A DNA stretch of 64,000 nucleotides, taken from Undaria pinnatifida. Lineage: Eukaryota > Sar > Phaeophyceae > Laminariales > Alariaceae. The stretch's first letter is position 1. Every line of letters starts with the position of its first letter. The translations under genes and the position numbers were made by a program. The stretch lies in NCBI GenBank assembly GCA_012845835.1, contig JABAKD010000021.1, forward strand, positions 6,709,859 to 6,773,858, read 5' to 3'. Under the pieces are notes generated by a model. It did not search any database. It saw only the letters and a program-made list of their open reading frames with translations, and had not been told where the DNA came from. Of the stretch, positions 1-15,600 are shown in pieces.

Positions 1-548
1 TTAGTGCTATCCCCGCTGGCGAGATCTACGCCAAGCACAAGCCCCTGCCAGGTTCCGGAGGTGTTCAAACGTGAGGTTAGAGCGTTAGTACCCTGAACGT
101 TGCATCACCCACAACGCAAAATGCAAAACATGAGTTGTCAATAGAACATCGCACCAAGGACAAGCCGAAATAGAAGTGAAAGCATGATGAATTCGTGAAA
201 GCACCCCTTGCCCCTGCCCGCTTCGACCTTCTTAGGACATTGTTACTCATCAGCGCAATCTTAGTAGACGAAGTCTCCACCGACTACAAACCTCGGACTA
301 CTTTGGTGGCAAGGGGCTGAAGTCGTTCGTTAAAGATAGGTTGAGAGAAACAAGAAATTGTGCAAGGTAAGCCCTCTAAAATAACACCAGGTACCCTCCT
401 TCGTCGATATATTGTTATCTCTTGCTGCATTTAGCTATGTGTATCATGATTAAGGCGGGTTTTGGCTGAAGAATTATCCTGTACCTGGTATACACTGTGA
501 ATTATAATAGTTGGCCCTCGCTAGAAGCTAAGAATTTGCGCCGCTGGT

Positions 549-692
549 TTACGTCTGCAGCAACTGTCGCCTGTCTTCGCTGGTTGAAGACAACGGCGTT
601 TCGACAATATTCCGAGCGTCTACTTCTGGCTGGTCTGCGAGGGGTGACGATCCACTAGCTTTTCGATAGACGGCGTGTATCTCCGACCTTAT
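549..692 (-). CDS. Exon 27: C-terminal tail and stop
   Basis: Residues 1948-1994 and a TAA at 551-549. The tail is polar and acidic (IRSEIHAVYRKASG, then EVDARNIVETPLSS and DRRQLLQT). The acceptor is GGTACAG|ATA in phase 0. Positions 1-548 would be 3' UTR and flank. I see no separate gene there. Confidence 0.8.
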   Translation of the reverse strand: MRSEIHAVYRKASGSSPLADQPEVDARNIVETPLSSTSEDRRQLLQT

Positions 693-3600
693 CTGTACCA
701 GGAACACAAAGTAGGCGACTGCACTTAGCTTAAACGAGGTCCCTATCAACTAAGCGGTCGTTTCAAGGCTCAGCTTACTTCGCGCGTGAGGCAGGTATGC
801 ACCTGCCCCGAATCGCCAAGCATGATTCAACGCAACCTCAAGGGAACCGAAGAACACCGGGTATATCCAAATGTCGCACACATCGCTGATCAGTGGAGAA
901 GAACATGATAATGTTTAGATCCGGAAAATAATCAGAATTTCACAGCCAAAAGCCGGAGTACTATCTGTCGGCGCTGCACGGGGGGGCACACAAGGCATGG
1001 CCTCATCTGAGCCGTAACGCGCACGTTTTCGGTGTTCGTTCTACGTGGTGGAGACACACTGGTATAACTATGGCTAGAGCGCACACGTTTTTCTTACGGG
1101 AACAACCGCACGGTAGCGGTGTACTAGAAAGTGCCAAAGCTCCTAACATGAGGATGTCAACGTCTCACCACCACCCGAAAAAGGACTCCGAAGGCAATCG
1201 TTCGCACTAACCGACCAAGCCTCTATGCCATAACCATTTTTTTTTACACACGGGCAAGCAATTGATAAATGACTAACCGGTAGGTCCGCACTTGAGGAGC
1301 TCAACTGGACAGGCGTACCCTTTTCTGGCCATAAAAATGTAACCCGTACTGTGGGATAGCTCATGGGGTTGATGCTTGTAAGTGATAGTTGTCCATAGTT
1401 ACCTTGCTGCACTTTCTGTAGTATGAACGGCTCTGTTGTAAAGTAGTATGGTAGCTAAGAAAGCAGGCCGGTGGTCTGCCACTCAAATGATTCGATTAGG
1501 CGGGCAGAATAACCATACCTGAAGATGCCTCCTGCCGAACGTCGTCTCCACCGTCGACCTCACTGTTGTCCAGCTGTTCCAACAGATTGACAGCAAGAAA
1601 AACACGTGCACCAGTATGAGCAACGCCGAATACACAGCGCTGCCGCTGGAGTCCTTATCGGCCAGCTCGGCCTGGATGATCAAGGCCAAGAAGTTGGTGA
1701 AGAAAATCACGAGGCACCCCTGTGTTGCATTTGGACCATAAAAAAGTAGGCAGAAACCCGGCGGCAACAACAGCGGAGCGGGACACATTGTCGATTTCTT
1801 GGCCGTTGGGGTAGACAGATGGCTGATTGGGTGAAACAGCGCTCGGCAGGTTGTACGGCGAACAGGGTTTGATACCTCCACCGTTGTCGTGCATCTCAGC
1901 TTGGTTGATCAGCACCAAGGTATGTTTTTAAGCCATACCGAGGGTCCCATTTTCCACATTTTGTTTAGGGCGGTGACAAGGAACGCAGCGGGAGCAAAAC
2001 AATCGGGGGGGGAGTATCGAACAATATATGTTATAGGCAACGTCTTATGGATTCTGAAGCCCGTGCGCAACTGCCAAGAGTGTTACAGAGTGACGTTTCG
2101 TGTGGTTGTAACCATCGCTTCGGCGCCGGCAGTCTGCTGAGAAGATCTATAGGCACCCAAAGCTCGTGGACCAGAAGATAGGTCAACGACGCCGCGCCAG
2201 GAGGAATGAACCGAGGCGCAGTGCTTCAATGGCTTGACGTTAGTACATGCCGAGACAGACGAAACCATAGAGACATCAGCAAGTGACCGAGTCGTTTGTG
2301 GTGTACGCTATCTATTTGTCTGTCGCGCGTACTGTATGGTCTTTGGACGACGGACATCCAACAGGAGCCACTTGTTTTTGCCTCATGTGCACAGTACAAA
2401 AACTGTGCCTTGAAGGGATGGGGGCTGGCGTGTTTCTTTGGATGGTGCGAACGCAGTAGGAGTAGATCCAATTTCAACCGCGTCTATTGTTCGCATTCGT
2501 TCTATCGTCTAGTAGTGTTCTTTGTTTGTCATCGCCATTCTTAAAGGGGTCGTGTATCGTAGCAAGAGCCTCGTCAATGGGATTTGCTGTTAGTGTCACC
2601 AAGTCGGCGCTACGCAATACTACTTCGGCCGACCATTGATTGCGTACGCTGTAGGCAATGCAACGCAAAAAGATAAAACAATATAGGATTTACACAACGT
2701 AACCGCACACACCAGAAACGTTCCGCTGATGGCCTAACACGGCAAGAAGATGTGAATCGTCAAGTGTCGAGTTCGTCTGGGTCAGCTGGGCTGACGTTTC
2801 CGTATTTCATCCCAAATACTTGCTGCATGCGAATGACGGAGATCCGCGCCCCAATTTTGATCTGAATTTCGTCATTTTTTTTCTAAATATGTTTACTTTT
2901 CCTCCAACTCTGTTCGCGAGTTAGGTAAATATCTCGACGCATACTACGGTAAGGGTAGCATGTTTTGGATGTTTTGTTTTCTGTTTGACGGGGCTCCTTC
3001 ACATAAAATCGTCGCAAATACGCTATTTTGTAGCATTCCTTTCGCTGTGTGTACCTAGGCCCTACATAGTAGTTTGTTTTCGGTATCAATTGTATTTTCG
3101 TCAAAATCAGTTTTTGTAGAGGTCTTAAGCCTCCCAACATTGAGGAGCCTCAAAGGAAGATGGGTGCACCTCTATCGATCAAACGGAGAGCCCCAAAACG
3201 CGTGACGCGCTTCTATCGTTGGATGGATGCGTTCCCGGTTGTTGCTGACATCGGTACACGTTGCTATCGATGGCATTCCATGGATGATGAAGTATGGGTT
3301 CATCAACCCCAGCTCAGCGCAGTCGTAGTCGGTTGTACCACCCACTGCACACCAAGTTACAGTGCAACATATATTGCATAAAACTTGGTGTAACCTTTCC
3401 CTCCCTCTCTCACCGTCCGGTACAGCTGAGTTTCCAGAGGGTCGATGTGTGGCCTCTGGAGTTCGAACGCCATCAGACTACACGAAATCACAACGAACAG
3501 ATGGGGAGATCCCACAGCAAGTGGGGGCAAAGATGGAGAGAGGGCTAAGTTAGAAAATAAACAGTATATTGGCCTACCCATTGTCTCATCATCATCTGAT

Positions 3601-6600
3601 TCGAACGAGTCATCACATTCGTCCCAACTACCAACACTTCACTGTTTGGAATTCAAAGTTTATTTTGTTTCTCGGTTTTTCTTCGGGCAGGTGGGACCAA
3701 CCGGTGTCTCCACTGCCACCCTTCACGATCCAATCCGCTTAAACTCTTGTAATAATCTAGGGCATTACATGAACAAGAGCGCCATCAACACACTTCTCCA
3801 TGTGACAGACATCACCAGCGCCTTGGATAGTACCCCGGTTGTTATATATCGCCAACAGCGCATGCTATGACCGGGGTCGCATGCTATGCATTCCCTTCAC
3901 TATGGCTTAGGTCCTTTACCCAATATCTTACGAATGGCATTGTTGTCCTAATAAATATTGCTTTCTTCACACCTAGGCCACTGGACTATTCATCGTGGTG
4001 CACGTCCACGAGTTTGTTCAATTTTGGTGATCGGGTGAGGCAAAGGTGTCATTGAGGGGGTAATCTCTGACAAGTTTGGTGCCATCCTGCCGTAAACGGG
4101 TTGTGCGAGCAGAATAGGTCATTGGCAGGTGTTGATCAGGGCACGCGTTCAACGCTGTTGGAATCTGGGGATGTGGCGACAAGCGTTGGCGGTTGCACCT
4201 TCAAAAAACATGTTAGCGGAAGTTCAGCAGGTCACTTTCAATCAACATGTTAGCGGGAGTTCAGCAAGTCGACAGGTTGTGGCATATCCAATTAGACTAA
4301 CATGTTAGCGGAAGATCAGCAGTTCGACAGTACATATGATATGGACCGGATCGATAACAGTACTACCTTTCAGCTCTGTGACCTCCCCCCCCCCCCCCCG
4401 CGAGAAATAGAACACAATTATGGGGGTGGGGAGTATGTGTACGGGGCCCTCCAATGTGATTAGCGGCTTTGGACCTGCCATCTACACTGTACTGCGCCTG
4501 ATAATCGACAGCCTCAATCTACCTAAACAATTGAGCTTCAAGACATGCTACTAAATACGAAGACAGTACAGCGACGACAAATCTCGTTCCTAATATCACC
4601 GACAACTGGGATGATTTATTTTTTGGAAGTAGAGTTATTTCATTGATATTTGGTAACCTATTTTTGCGTGCCAAACATATGAACAATATTCTCGCGCAAC
4701 TGTATGCTTCGGGGCGTAGGAAAGCATCAACCAATCCTTGAAAATTTGAAGTATCGACAACATGCCTGTAGCCGGGATTCATAGCCCCGGAATGCCGACA
4801 ATTGTCTCCTACGGTATGTCTACAGCGTGCGGTTCATCAGCTGCACAAGCTTGATTTCAGCAACCGTACCTGACAAATGAAAATATACAGCCGTAGGACA
4901 CTTGTTTACCCGACGTGCTGGGCACAAATACCAGCACACCAGTAAGCAGCAAACGCCTCACGCACTCGAAGACCTGCCACGTAACACAAGTCAATACCAA
5001 CCCGACCCAAAGGGAAATATATACCGTCAGAAAGCGTATAATCACGGAGCGGGTATGCCAGTAGCAGTCTTCCACGGCCCGTATCATTTGATGGGCGCAA
5101 AAACGTACAGGTTTATAGCAGTCGTAACAACGATGGAACAGGCGACGGGGGGCATAGATTATGTTTCGCCCTGAACGACTTCGTCAGCAAGATTGCAGAT
5201 AGTATGGGACTCTCGGAAAAAGGATGAAATTTTGACATACGTCGTCTATCCTTACATACGATCAACTACGGCTACGCCATTTGGCTTGTGCCCCCGAAAC
5301 ACCGTTACGCCACAACATTCGGGTGTAAGGCGTCCGTCATTGTCACCAACCCCGTGTTTTTTGCCGTCAGATATGGGAGAACTTCAATACCCACGTAAAG
5401 CTGTCGGTATGGACACAGCAAACGATATATACCTCGAAGTAGTAGCGGTTAGGGTAGTAAGCGTTCCAGAGGAAGGACGTAGGCGCGACGCTTTCGTCAT
5501 TCGCACGTTGATTGATTTTTCCTTCCTGCATTGAAAGCCAAGAAAGCAAGATGTGCGATCAGCGAAAAAAGAGGGAACGCGAACGGGCCATACGATTAAT
5601 ATGCCGTCAGCTGGAGATAAGACAGCCGAAGATTCTCGTGGTCAGATCAAACATGATGTCTACGGTGCTCTCCTATATCCTGGTTGAGTTGTGCCCCAGG
5701 TAACGGGTTTGGGAGCACATATATATTTCATCCGAACACTAACATTTGGTAGCGAGCCATCTTCGTGAAAAATTACGTGAGTGTGACTGACGGACAAACT
5801 AATGCCGCTTACTGAATTGCTTTCCGATTAATGACGTCTACCAGTATTCTAGCCTCCTGTTTGCGCTACGGAGCGTCTCCTTACCACGACGTGCCGTTTT
5901 CCTCTGGAATTCTTCAGGGTCTTGTCGCTCGGAGGGTTAATTGCAGACCTTTGCCGCACGAGCAGGTAGCAGAACACTGCGGGGATGCCGAAAGGGTCTG
6001 CGCGGACGGAGGTTCAACGGCGCAGTTAGGCAGACCGTAAGAAGATTGCAACAGCACTAGGTCAATTACTGTTCTAGTCAGCCACGGGATAGGAGGGTAC
6101 TTTCCGGGTGAAACCAGATTCAAGCCACGTCAAGCGACAGTGGATTCCTTTCAGCCCACGTCTAGCTCACGCTGCTAGGAATCCGCCGAAAAGGCAACCA
6201 ACGCCACTGCCTCATATTCCACGCGACAGCAACCAACCCGACTGCATCTCGCAGCACGGACGAGTTGACCAAGTACTGCGTGTTCTAGCGGAAATGGGGC
6301 CGGCCCCTGGGCGCGTTTGGGGCACGTACATATTTACCGTGTGCAAATGGGATATGATCACGCAGGATTGACTATATGCTCGTACCAATGTCTGAAATGT
6401 GCGACTGCATACGTTCTACGGAGATGGTAGAGTATAGCTGTTGATGACGTGGTTGTCTGTCCCAACATTCGATATGCTCGAATTGAGCTACATCTGGCAC
6501 AGCGTCCTAGCTAGCTTGTGTAGTCTATATATACTTTTTACTTGTACTAGTCTACTGATACAAATCTAGTTTCCATTCTAGTGCGCGATTATTTCAATCG

Positions 6601-9600
6601 TTAGCATGTCTACTGATGTGGGCCTGTCTCGGGTGTACTATTGCGTACGACAACATTCTTATGATTTATCTTCTCATCTCCGCCTGATGGCGCTCCGTTG
6701 GGAATCGAGCGACATATCCCCGTGAGCTACGATACACCAGGAACCTGAAGAATCGATATTCTTATCCCCGTGATCGAGCCCACCCCGGTATACCGTTTTA
6801 TCTTTGATGCTAGCATCGGTCGTACGACAAAACAACTGTTGCGTTTGGACGGAGGTTCACTAAGGAGGTCGAGACGAGGACCATGGTCGACTGCAGCGAC
6901 AATGGCGGGGGTTACTGTAGAGACGAGGAGAACCGAATCTACTGTGAATGCCTCTCAGTGTCCTAGGACAACATGATCAAGACCCAACTTTGTGCCCACC
7001 AATGTCAAGACCCGGCTTCGTGCCCACCATGGTCGACACCCAGCTTCGTGCCCACAAGAGCATGGCTTTGTTTTTCACAAAATTTGTTTCTCATTGAGCT
7101 GACGATTTTGGGGAAAAAATAAAGAAATAAATTGACATTATTATATTACTTTGCTGGGCAATGATGGATTTATCGCACTACATATTAGCCTTGAGAGACC
7201 GCCCTCTGACGTATATGCACTCAACCCCCCGCCCATACGATGCGTGTGTGCAGCGTTCTATGGTATGCGGTATGTGCATGCCGTACAATATCGAATGAGT
7301 AGGGGATAAGGATAGACATACGGCCCGAATCCACAGGTCGTCACACACTACGTACACGGTAGATATACGAATTATACAATTTACGGGTGCTCACGTGTTA
7401 CGCTAGTGCAATAGAATAAGAGCATTTTGAGAGTAGACTGACACAGGCGGCATTCCACACACTATTTAGAAGAGAAATTGACGCATTTTTCTCAAGGTCA
7501 TAAAAGATTGAATTTTACGATTCTTCGCTATGAATTACACGCTTGAATGATGCCCGCGTATTTGAAGCATATTAGCTAGAGGTATTTTCGGGAACGATTC
7601 CCGGGATGCAACAAGGCCGTCCCCGGGATGGGAGAAAGCCTGCAGGAGGCACTGTGAGAGTAAATGGAAAGAGAACGGAAGACAGTTGGTCTACCATCGA
7701 CCGGCGGCAGCACGAGGAAGTAGGGGTAGTGGTCAGGAAAAATGAGCCTAATCACCAACCGTATCCAACGCGGCCGTGACAGCAGGCGCCAGCCCGCTTG
7801 ACAATGACTGCGCAATCAGAACGCCAACCAGCCCGGAATGGAGGGCAGACCCCGGGTCTTGAATCTGTCCAAGATCTTGGACTCAGCGGGGTCGAGCCTA
7901 GCTCAGCTCTCCAGGGGTGCGTCGAGCTCCTCGCGCCTCTGGTGACGAACTTGGATCACCGAGAGACGCCGTCAGTCCTGGGGACAACCCAGGCGATGGA
8001 TACGAAGGAGGCTACCGTAAGCACAGCAGCCTTTTCAGATAGCGGCCGGTCGTGGAATCACAGCCGAGTGGGGCCCGGAGGACTTGCGAGGATCGCTGCA
8101 TTCGCGAGGTGCCGTGGTGTTCAACCAAGAAGGAGCAGTTCGTGACCTCGAACGACCAACACAATGTGGTCAACAGGCCGGGTAAGCGACAGGAGGCAGC
8201 AGCAGCACCGGTCTCTCCTAGCGCCAGCGGCCAGGGACAAAGACTTCGCCATCCTAAAGCTGAGAGCACCCCCACGCGTCGGCCAAACACTCGTGCGATT
8301 TGTTGAAAACCATCTCGGGAAGGGAAAACTGGAGCTCGCGCGGAAGTGATAGCGGCGGCGGCAGTGGCGCCTACTACCGTAGCGGCAGTGCCTGCTTGCA
8401 CCCAGCATTAGGCGGCGAACGGCGTCCGCCGGCAAGGGGGGAACATAACGTTCGCCGATCTGGTACAGACGACGGACGTGCCACCCGAGGTGCGTGTTTT
8501 TTTTTCTAGTTGCATTTTGATGGGTATTTGTTTTCGTACTTTTTGCCGTGTGTTTTTCCCGCCGTTTCTTCCCCTCCGAGCGGAGTACCCCCCCATGCGT
8601 ACACCGTCGTCAGACACTCAGGAAGCTTCGGCTTCGCCTGTGTAAACAAGGGGGTCACACCACCGCAGCGTGACCCACTGGAGCAGAATGCCGACCATAA
8701 GTGTGTTTCGGGACGAACACGGCGCAAGCGATCGTATCATACCACAGCTATAGATCCATAGGTGGCCGATGCCGGTCCCGTCCGGTGTATGTAGTTGGAT
8801 GGAACGCCCGTTGATCGCATCATCTCGAAATAGTGTCACATGTCAGACAGGTCATCGATTCCCATACAAACGTGATCTAGATCCCTCAGGGGTAACCGCT
8901 AAGGTTCGCCTAAGCGGGCGTCGAAAACTGAACAACATGCACGATCTAGGACGCGTTCCCCAAGCGAGATGTTCGTCATGCGGATATAGACTCAACAACA
9001 GCAGTAGACCGACCCTTTTTCACCCTTGTACCGACAATGGAGGACGGGAGAGGGCAGACATAGGAGAACGCCGACACATATATGTGCGTGCAATGATGAG
9101 TTTCGTCGAAATCTTCGATCCCACAGCGGGAAGATATATAATAATTTTTATAATATAAAATAAAAAATCACTCCAGCTGTGAGATCGAAGCTTATGTCTC
9201 GATATAGTATACTACACATATCTAGCACCCGATGGTCATCAAAACCTACTATTGCAGCCGGCACCGCTCTCGTACGCAAAAAAACAAGCAGTCGACCGAC
9301 CCGGCTCGCGCGGGGATTGTGTTGGTTGTTGGAGCATTTAGATATTTGTTGTTCTTTGGAGCATTGCGTAGTGAAATGTAGCATTTTTTCGCCATAAATA
9401 CCAGTGTTGAATTTTCCCCGCGATTTGAACTACGGTATTTGGCGGCAAATTGTTGGTGTTATTATGGAGGATTGGACTCAGACATGAAGGGATTTTTTTG
9501 CATTTCACTTTTGAATTTTGCCGGGGATTTGAAGTATAGCAACACTTTAGTTGCAACGGGAGTCGCCGACCTATATCCTTAATGAGGACACACAACCCGT

Positions 9601-12600
9601 AATACGCGCGATCGGAGTATCACACACAGCTTGCAAAGATGAGTTTCGACGAAATCTTCGATCTCACAGCTGGAGTAAAGGCTATTTCATTTTTTATAAT
9701 ATTGTGGGGGGGGGGAGGTTGGAGCGTGGGATACTGATATTTTTCAACGTTTCGCCTTGTGTTTAACTCTTGAATTTCCGACATTTGAACAATTCAGAAA
9801 TTTGGGGGCGGTAACGTTTTGTGTAAAACACTGACGGCCAGACCTGCTTGACCAGTCGATGGCTTCCTCAAAAAAGCCAATTAGTGGGAACCAGCTGAGC
9901 CGAATCGTTTTGTTTACATCCTGGAAACCACCGGTATATCAATGTTTTCTCTTACATCTGGAGAAATCTAGAATTTGGAGGGGACAACGTCTTGGAAAAA
10001 TAACCGGGGTCAGCCCTGCGTAGACAGTCTACGGGCAGTCTACGGCTTTCTCTAAACTATCCATTAGTGAGAACCAGGTGAGCAAGGTGGTCTAGTTTAT
10101 ACCATGCATACTAGGTGTATGGCTTTCATAAACCAGTGTTCAGTGATAACCAGACTTACATTGCTTTGCATGTCTTATTCTGACGTGTACTCCATTGAGA
10201 GGAGATCTGGGTGGACACTTGAGTGCTATAACAGTGCAGTAGATTCGGGAAGGCTCAAAGTTTATTACTGGAAGCATTTTGGAGTACAAGCCAGTATTGT
10301 GTAGGGGCCTGTGCTTGTTGACGACAATGATGCTTGCTCTTTCTTCTATTTCGTTGAGCTCATCATGGCGTTTTGTTTTGGAAAAGCTGGGTGTTGGTTA
10401 CCGGGATGATGTTGACGGGCCATAATATCGCAATATATTTGGGTTTGAACAACTTTAACTTTGAGGTTGCATTAATCTAGGGTGAAATAGGAATTATTAC
10501 CACAGTTGTTACAAGCATGGGCAATGTAGGATTGACTCTTTGCTCGTAGCAATGTCTGACATGTGTTACTGCCTAGTAGTGTTGACGGAGACAGTAAGGT
10601 AGAACCATTGATATATTTCACGGTCGAAATCTTCGACATTTTCGAGTTGAGCCCCCACCTGGCTCGTTCGTCTAGCTGCCTAGTCTACCTTTTCTTCAAG
10701 TACACTATTTGGTCTTCTAGTCTGCGAGTACTCCAGTCGTCGGCGATTGTACTGCTGCCGTGAGAATACGTTGGGTATGCTCATATGTAGTCTATTTTTG
10801 TTCAATACTATTTTCTCCGCCTTATGTCGCCCCGTCGGGTGTCGAGACCGACCCCCCCATGAGCTACCCTACATGAGGCCCCTGGATAGTCGATCACATT
10901 AAACATCGACGTTGACGCCAATAAACAAATATCACCGTGATCACTCTTTGGTTTATTGGTGTATGTGTCCAGGCATGAAGAAGTCGTGAGCGTAATGTCG
11001 GCTGCTTCAACGTAGTTGTTGCACGGTTGGTCGACGTCGAAAACTAGCGGCTGTCTCGTCTGATGGTATCGCTGGTTCAAAACGTAAACAAACGAAAAAC
11101 ATTTAAGTTTGGTTTCTCGCTGACCCACGTTTTAAGCACCTCTAATGCAAAAATCGCTGCGTATACGACTGACCGAATGAACGATAGCGTGAAAAACGAT
11201 ACGTCTTTGCATAATCGTACTGGTCAACGTTGAACCAGTAGTTCGTTGTCAAATGAACTGTGGTGAACTGGTTGAAGTTATGGCCATCAAGGTGGGGGAA
11301 AAAAAACGTTTAACACATGCTTTGACAATCATACATAAGCAGGCTCACTACTCAGTTCCAAACATGGGACGCGCGTCCAAATTATTTGCGGACGCTGAAC
11401 GACCGTGTAATAGCACTCACAGAGACAGATCATGATGCCCGCGTATACCCTGTAGGCCGTGTGCGTAGCTGTGTAGCACACGATACGGCCATCCACTCTG
11501 AGAAAACTTTTTTCCATCTCTTCGTAATAGTCGCAAGCGAACGCTTGGAACACCTGCAGAGGACGAAGCAACCGGTATCGCCGGAGATTGTCACCATCAA
11601 CGGACAAAATACGTGTAGCGGTTTCAGTTTGAAAAAATCAAAGGACAGGGTCGTTCATCTGATACACTATGCAATACGCGCTGGAATACTGTTGAAAGCG
11701 TCACGGTTTAGCTTAAAACGTTTCGAAGGACTGGGCCCTTCACCTGGCAAAATGCCCAACATAACCGCAGAATGCATTGGCTTAATATATTATTCGTTTA
11801 GTAGCTGACAAGGAGTTGTACAGTTCAAACATTCCTCACTCCAACGTTTGGGTAAGATATTATTAGGCGTAATAGGCGAGGAGGTGAAGAATGTGTAGTT
11901 ACACCTTTGTCCTACAATAAACCTACCTATTATGAGCGTACAGCAGTTACACATGCATACCTTTTAGACCCACCCCTGCCTTACTTGTGTCAATCCCTAT
12001 CGTATCATTGAGTGGACACGCTGATTCAACTGTGCAGGCCTTCTTAGAGGCAAGGAACATAGTCTACATTTCAACAGACGATCTATTACGTGTTGTGATA
12101 TTTTGTTGCATTGCATTTGACTAATGACTAGGAACAAAACATCACATAACCAGCTGAAAACGGCACACGAAAATGCAAGGATACTGTTGATTGTGCTCTT
12201 GGATATGATACGGATATGATGAATGGTGAGTACAGTAGGAGTTGCCAGTGATAGGTTGCCATTCTGGCTATTTCGTCGTCACTCATCGTTGTTCTTTATC
12301 TACCGAGCAAGTCTTTTTTCTATCCACGCTGTGCATTGGCTAGGAGCAACATAATATGTATTTGTGTTGAATAATCTACACATTGTTCTTGTCTTCATAC
12401 CGGTGACTTCACTAGCCCACTACTGTTCCAAGCCCTCTACGCTTCGTTGGGATCAGCAAAGGGTGTTCAGTGACGTGTGCTCTTCTGCGCCAGAGAGCTT
12501 GCTGGAGACCTCACAAACACAGCCCTCCCTGTTGAAGGGAGCGAGCTGGGTATCTTATTTGAACCATGCCTGAGGGCGAGGTGAAAATGGGCGTTGTGGA

Positions 12601-15600
12601 CGTGAAAGCGTCGGCAGAGACAGCGGGAGCTCTCAAAGGGCCAAGATGCGGGAGCTGGAAAAAATGCTCGCAAGTAGCAGAGACCAACTCGAGAATGAAA
12701 TCGGGGGTGGTTCCTGTTACGTTTTCGGACCGTCGACCAGATTTCTGCCGGATGTGATGCGTGTTACAGATTTTTGAAGGTCGAACTGAGGGAAACAAAC
12801 TCATCATTCGCGAGTACTCGCAACCCCTCCTCAAGCTCTCCAGCTTCCCTTCACGACAGGAGGAATAAAAATGCGAGAGATTTCGCGTCAAAGTCAGATA
12901 CAAGGAGGGGAGCAGGTCAGAGTGACAGCTCATCATCTCACCACTTGGGACTGGGAGTGAGAGTACTGCTCAGCCTCTGCAGCAGCATCAACAAACAGCA
13001 ATTCGAGTCGGAGAAAAATCGAATGGTTTGGCAGTTGACGGCGTGCAGGGATATGGTGGAAATTATAGAGAAGTAGCGAGAAAGATCAGGAGGAGCACTT
13101 GCAGCTACTACCGAAGCAGTAGCGGCAGCAGCAGCAGCAGCAGCTGCAACCTCCAGCGGCACCATCTCGTGTTTGGACGTCAAAGCTCGTATTCCTACCG
13201 CTGGAGACTGGGAGCAAGAGTACTGCATCGGATCAGCCGCAGGGGCAGCAGCAGCAAATAAAGACGAAGGGAAAAGGCATGGTGGTTGATGCCAGCAAAA
13301 CGATGGTTGAGTTTGAGACGGATGAGAAGGAATTGCTCAACGTTTTGGTTGTGAAACTAAACTACGCGCAGTATCTGCCGTACTCTGTGGGAGCGCTGGC
13401 TGCTGAGTACATCGATTTGTGGACCCGGTTGGGGTCGGCACAAGGTGGAAAGTTGCGATGGAGGACGTTGGGTTTTGTAGGCACGGATAGCCAGGCGGAG
13501 AATCCTTCCCACCGTTTGTTCCAGACTACTATGGCAACAATCACAAGTAATGTCAAGACCACTTGCTTATGTCTGGGATTTTTTTTATTCTAGAGTAATA
13601 TAGCAGGTAGTTGAGTTGTGCTGTGTGGAAAACATCATATGACTTGTCGCGATATATGATACTGCTAACTATACACCAGCAGCATTTGACTGACGTAGCG
13701 ATGACATGATATTTTATAAAAATATTTCAAGGACGTCAGCCGTTAGTTCGACGAAGTTCTGGTCAAAACTCATCTTTTCAAGCTGGGTTGTTGGTACTTG
13801 TAATATACTTTGATGTGGGTGAGTTTTTTCATAATGGGCGGGGTCATATTGTTTTGTTCAAAAACAAACACACATGGAGTATCACACACAGCTTGCAAAG
13901 ATGAGATTCGACGAAATCTTGAATCTCACAGCTGGAGTATATTTTAATTTTTATAATTATATATACATATCTCATGGAAAAAATTGTTGCGGCTCGGACG
14001 ATGCTTTTCGCCTTGCAGCTCGCATTCTTTGCGGTTAAAACTTTGGTTTTCGCGTTAAATTAGACCAAAGGCAGCGTAGCTTGGGCATAGCGACGGGCAG
14101 GAAAAATGCCTGTGCCTGTCCCCTAGCCGCTCTTGCCCCAACGACCAGCAGCTGTGATTGCTCGTGGTATGATAGCTCTGATGATCAACCTGCTACTACA
14201 CACAGGATGCAGGATGCCTGACTGGTTGGAAATCGATTATGTCAGCAGTAGGTAACGCTTGCTTGTTTCCGCCATATTTTCTGTGTGTCGGTATGTGCAA
14301 CAGTTTCGTTTTTTTTTGGTTCATTTTCAATAATCCATTTTTCCTCACGCATCAAAGAGGGAAGGGCTTGAGAACGAATTCACCATATATATCCGAAACC
14401 AAATGCTGGATTTCGGTTGTGTGCCGTGTAATTTTCTCATGAAATACCTGGTACGATATACGTCATCCGGTTGTACAGATAAATTGGTGACGGTTGATGG
14501 CTGTAGGGCTATGGTTAGTACCAGCAGTAGCACTTTATTTTGGGTACGCACGAGAGATAACGCCACGTAAGTGGTAGTTAGTCCATCTTGTACACTGGCT
14601 ACTTCTAAAATAGCTGGATGTCAACCACAACAGCGATCCAGCATGGTGCGGTACACTAAATGAAGAAACCGGTACGTAGTGAGGAAATATAGTATTACTC
14701 ACGTGTCATACGGCGTTGTGTGGTGGAAACATCGGTATGAGATGTTCTCGTTAAACTGAATACTTCCCACTGATCTTGTCCCGGTTATGCCTTCTGTAGT
14801 AGTATGGATATGATGATGCAATCTCACATGCTTTGCTTTAAAATGATTGATGATAGGATTTAAAATATATCCAATCCCCCTTTTGTTAGATCGTCCCCTC
14901 CGCTCCCTTTTTCCTCACCATGCGCGTGTGTGTGCAGAGTGTTATAAGGTTAGGGGTATCTGTATGCCGGATCAACACAATGGGCAGGGGGAGAGGGGTA
15001 GGTTGTTTATAGTCCACAGGAGCTCAAACAGTGTATGTACGTCGTATTTTAGCATTTTGAGCACACACAGAAGAAAATGGCCAATATACCTGCGGTTCTT
15101 TTATAGTTTACGTCATACCGTAATATGTACACGCGTTTTAGTCAAGGTTCCCAAACAGTTCAAAGAATCGCTATTTCTTCATCACGGTAGCCTATCAAGT
15201 CGCAGCATGGACTAACAATCTTTCAGCACTGTGATATACATGCCGCTTGTGCGGGAAGGAATATGCGGTATAACTTGACCCTCCATGTAACAACTTCGTC
15301 ACGTGTATCGAGGCGTTTGTGCTATGATTTATCCGCACTTTTGAAACAGAAAGAAACACGCGGTTGAATTCGTGCTGTACCGGCATCAAACAGTTGTCTA
15401 GTCAACTCTGAAATATATTGAAGTATTGCGGGATTTGATATATATTTGTGGGGTTTGCGGTGAATGGTGATATGTGGGTTAGGTCGGGTAGAGGAAACCC
15501 GTTCGAGGAAAGTCTCAAACAGACTGGCCTTTTTCGAGCTGGTCGGATGCTTGATGTGGCTTACTATCCAAACACGTCCGGACGTTGCAACCCAGTGAGA

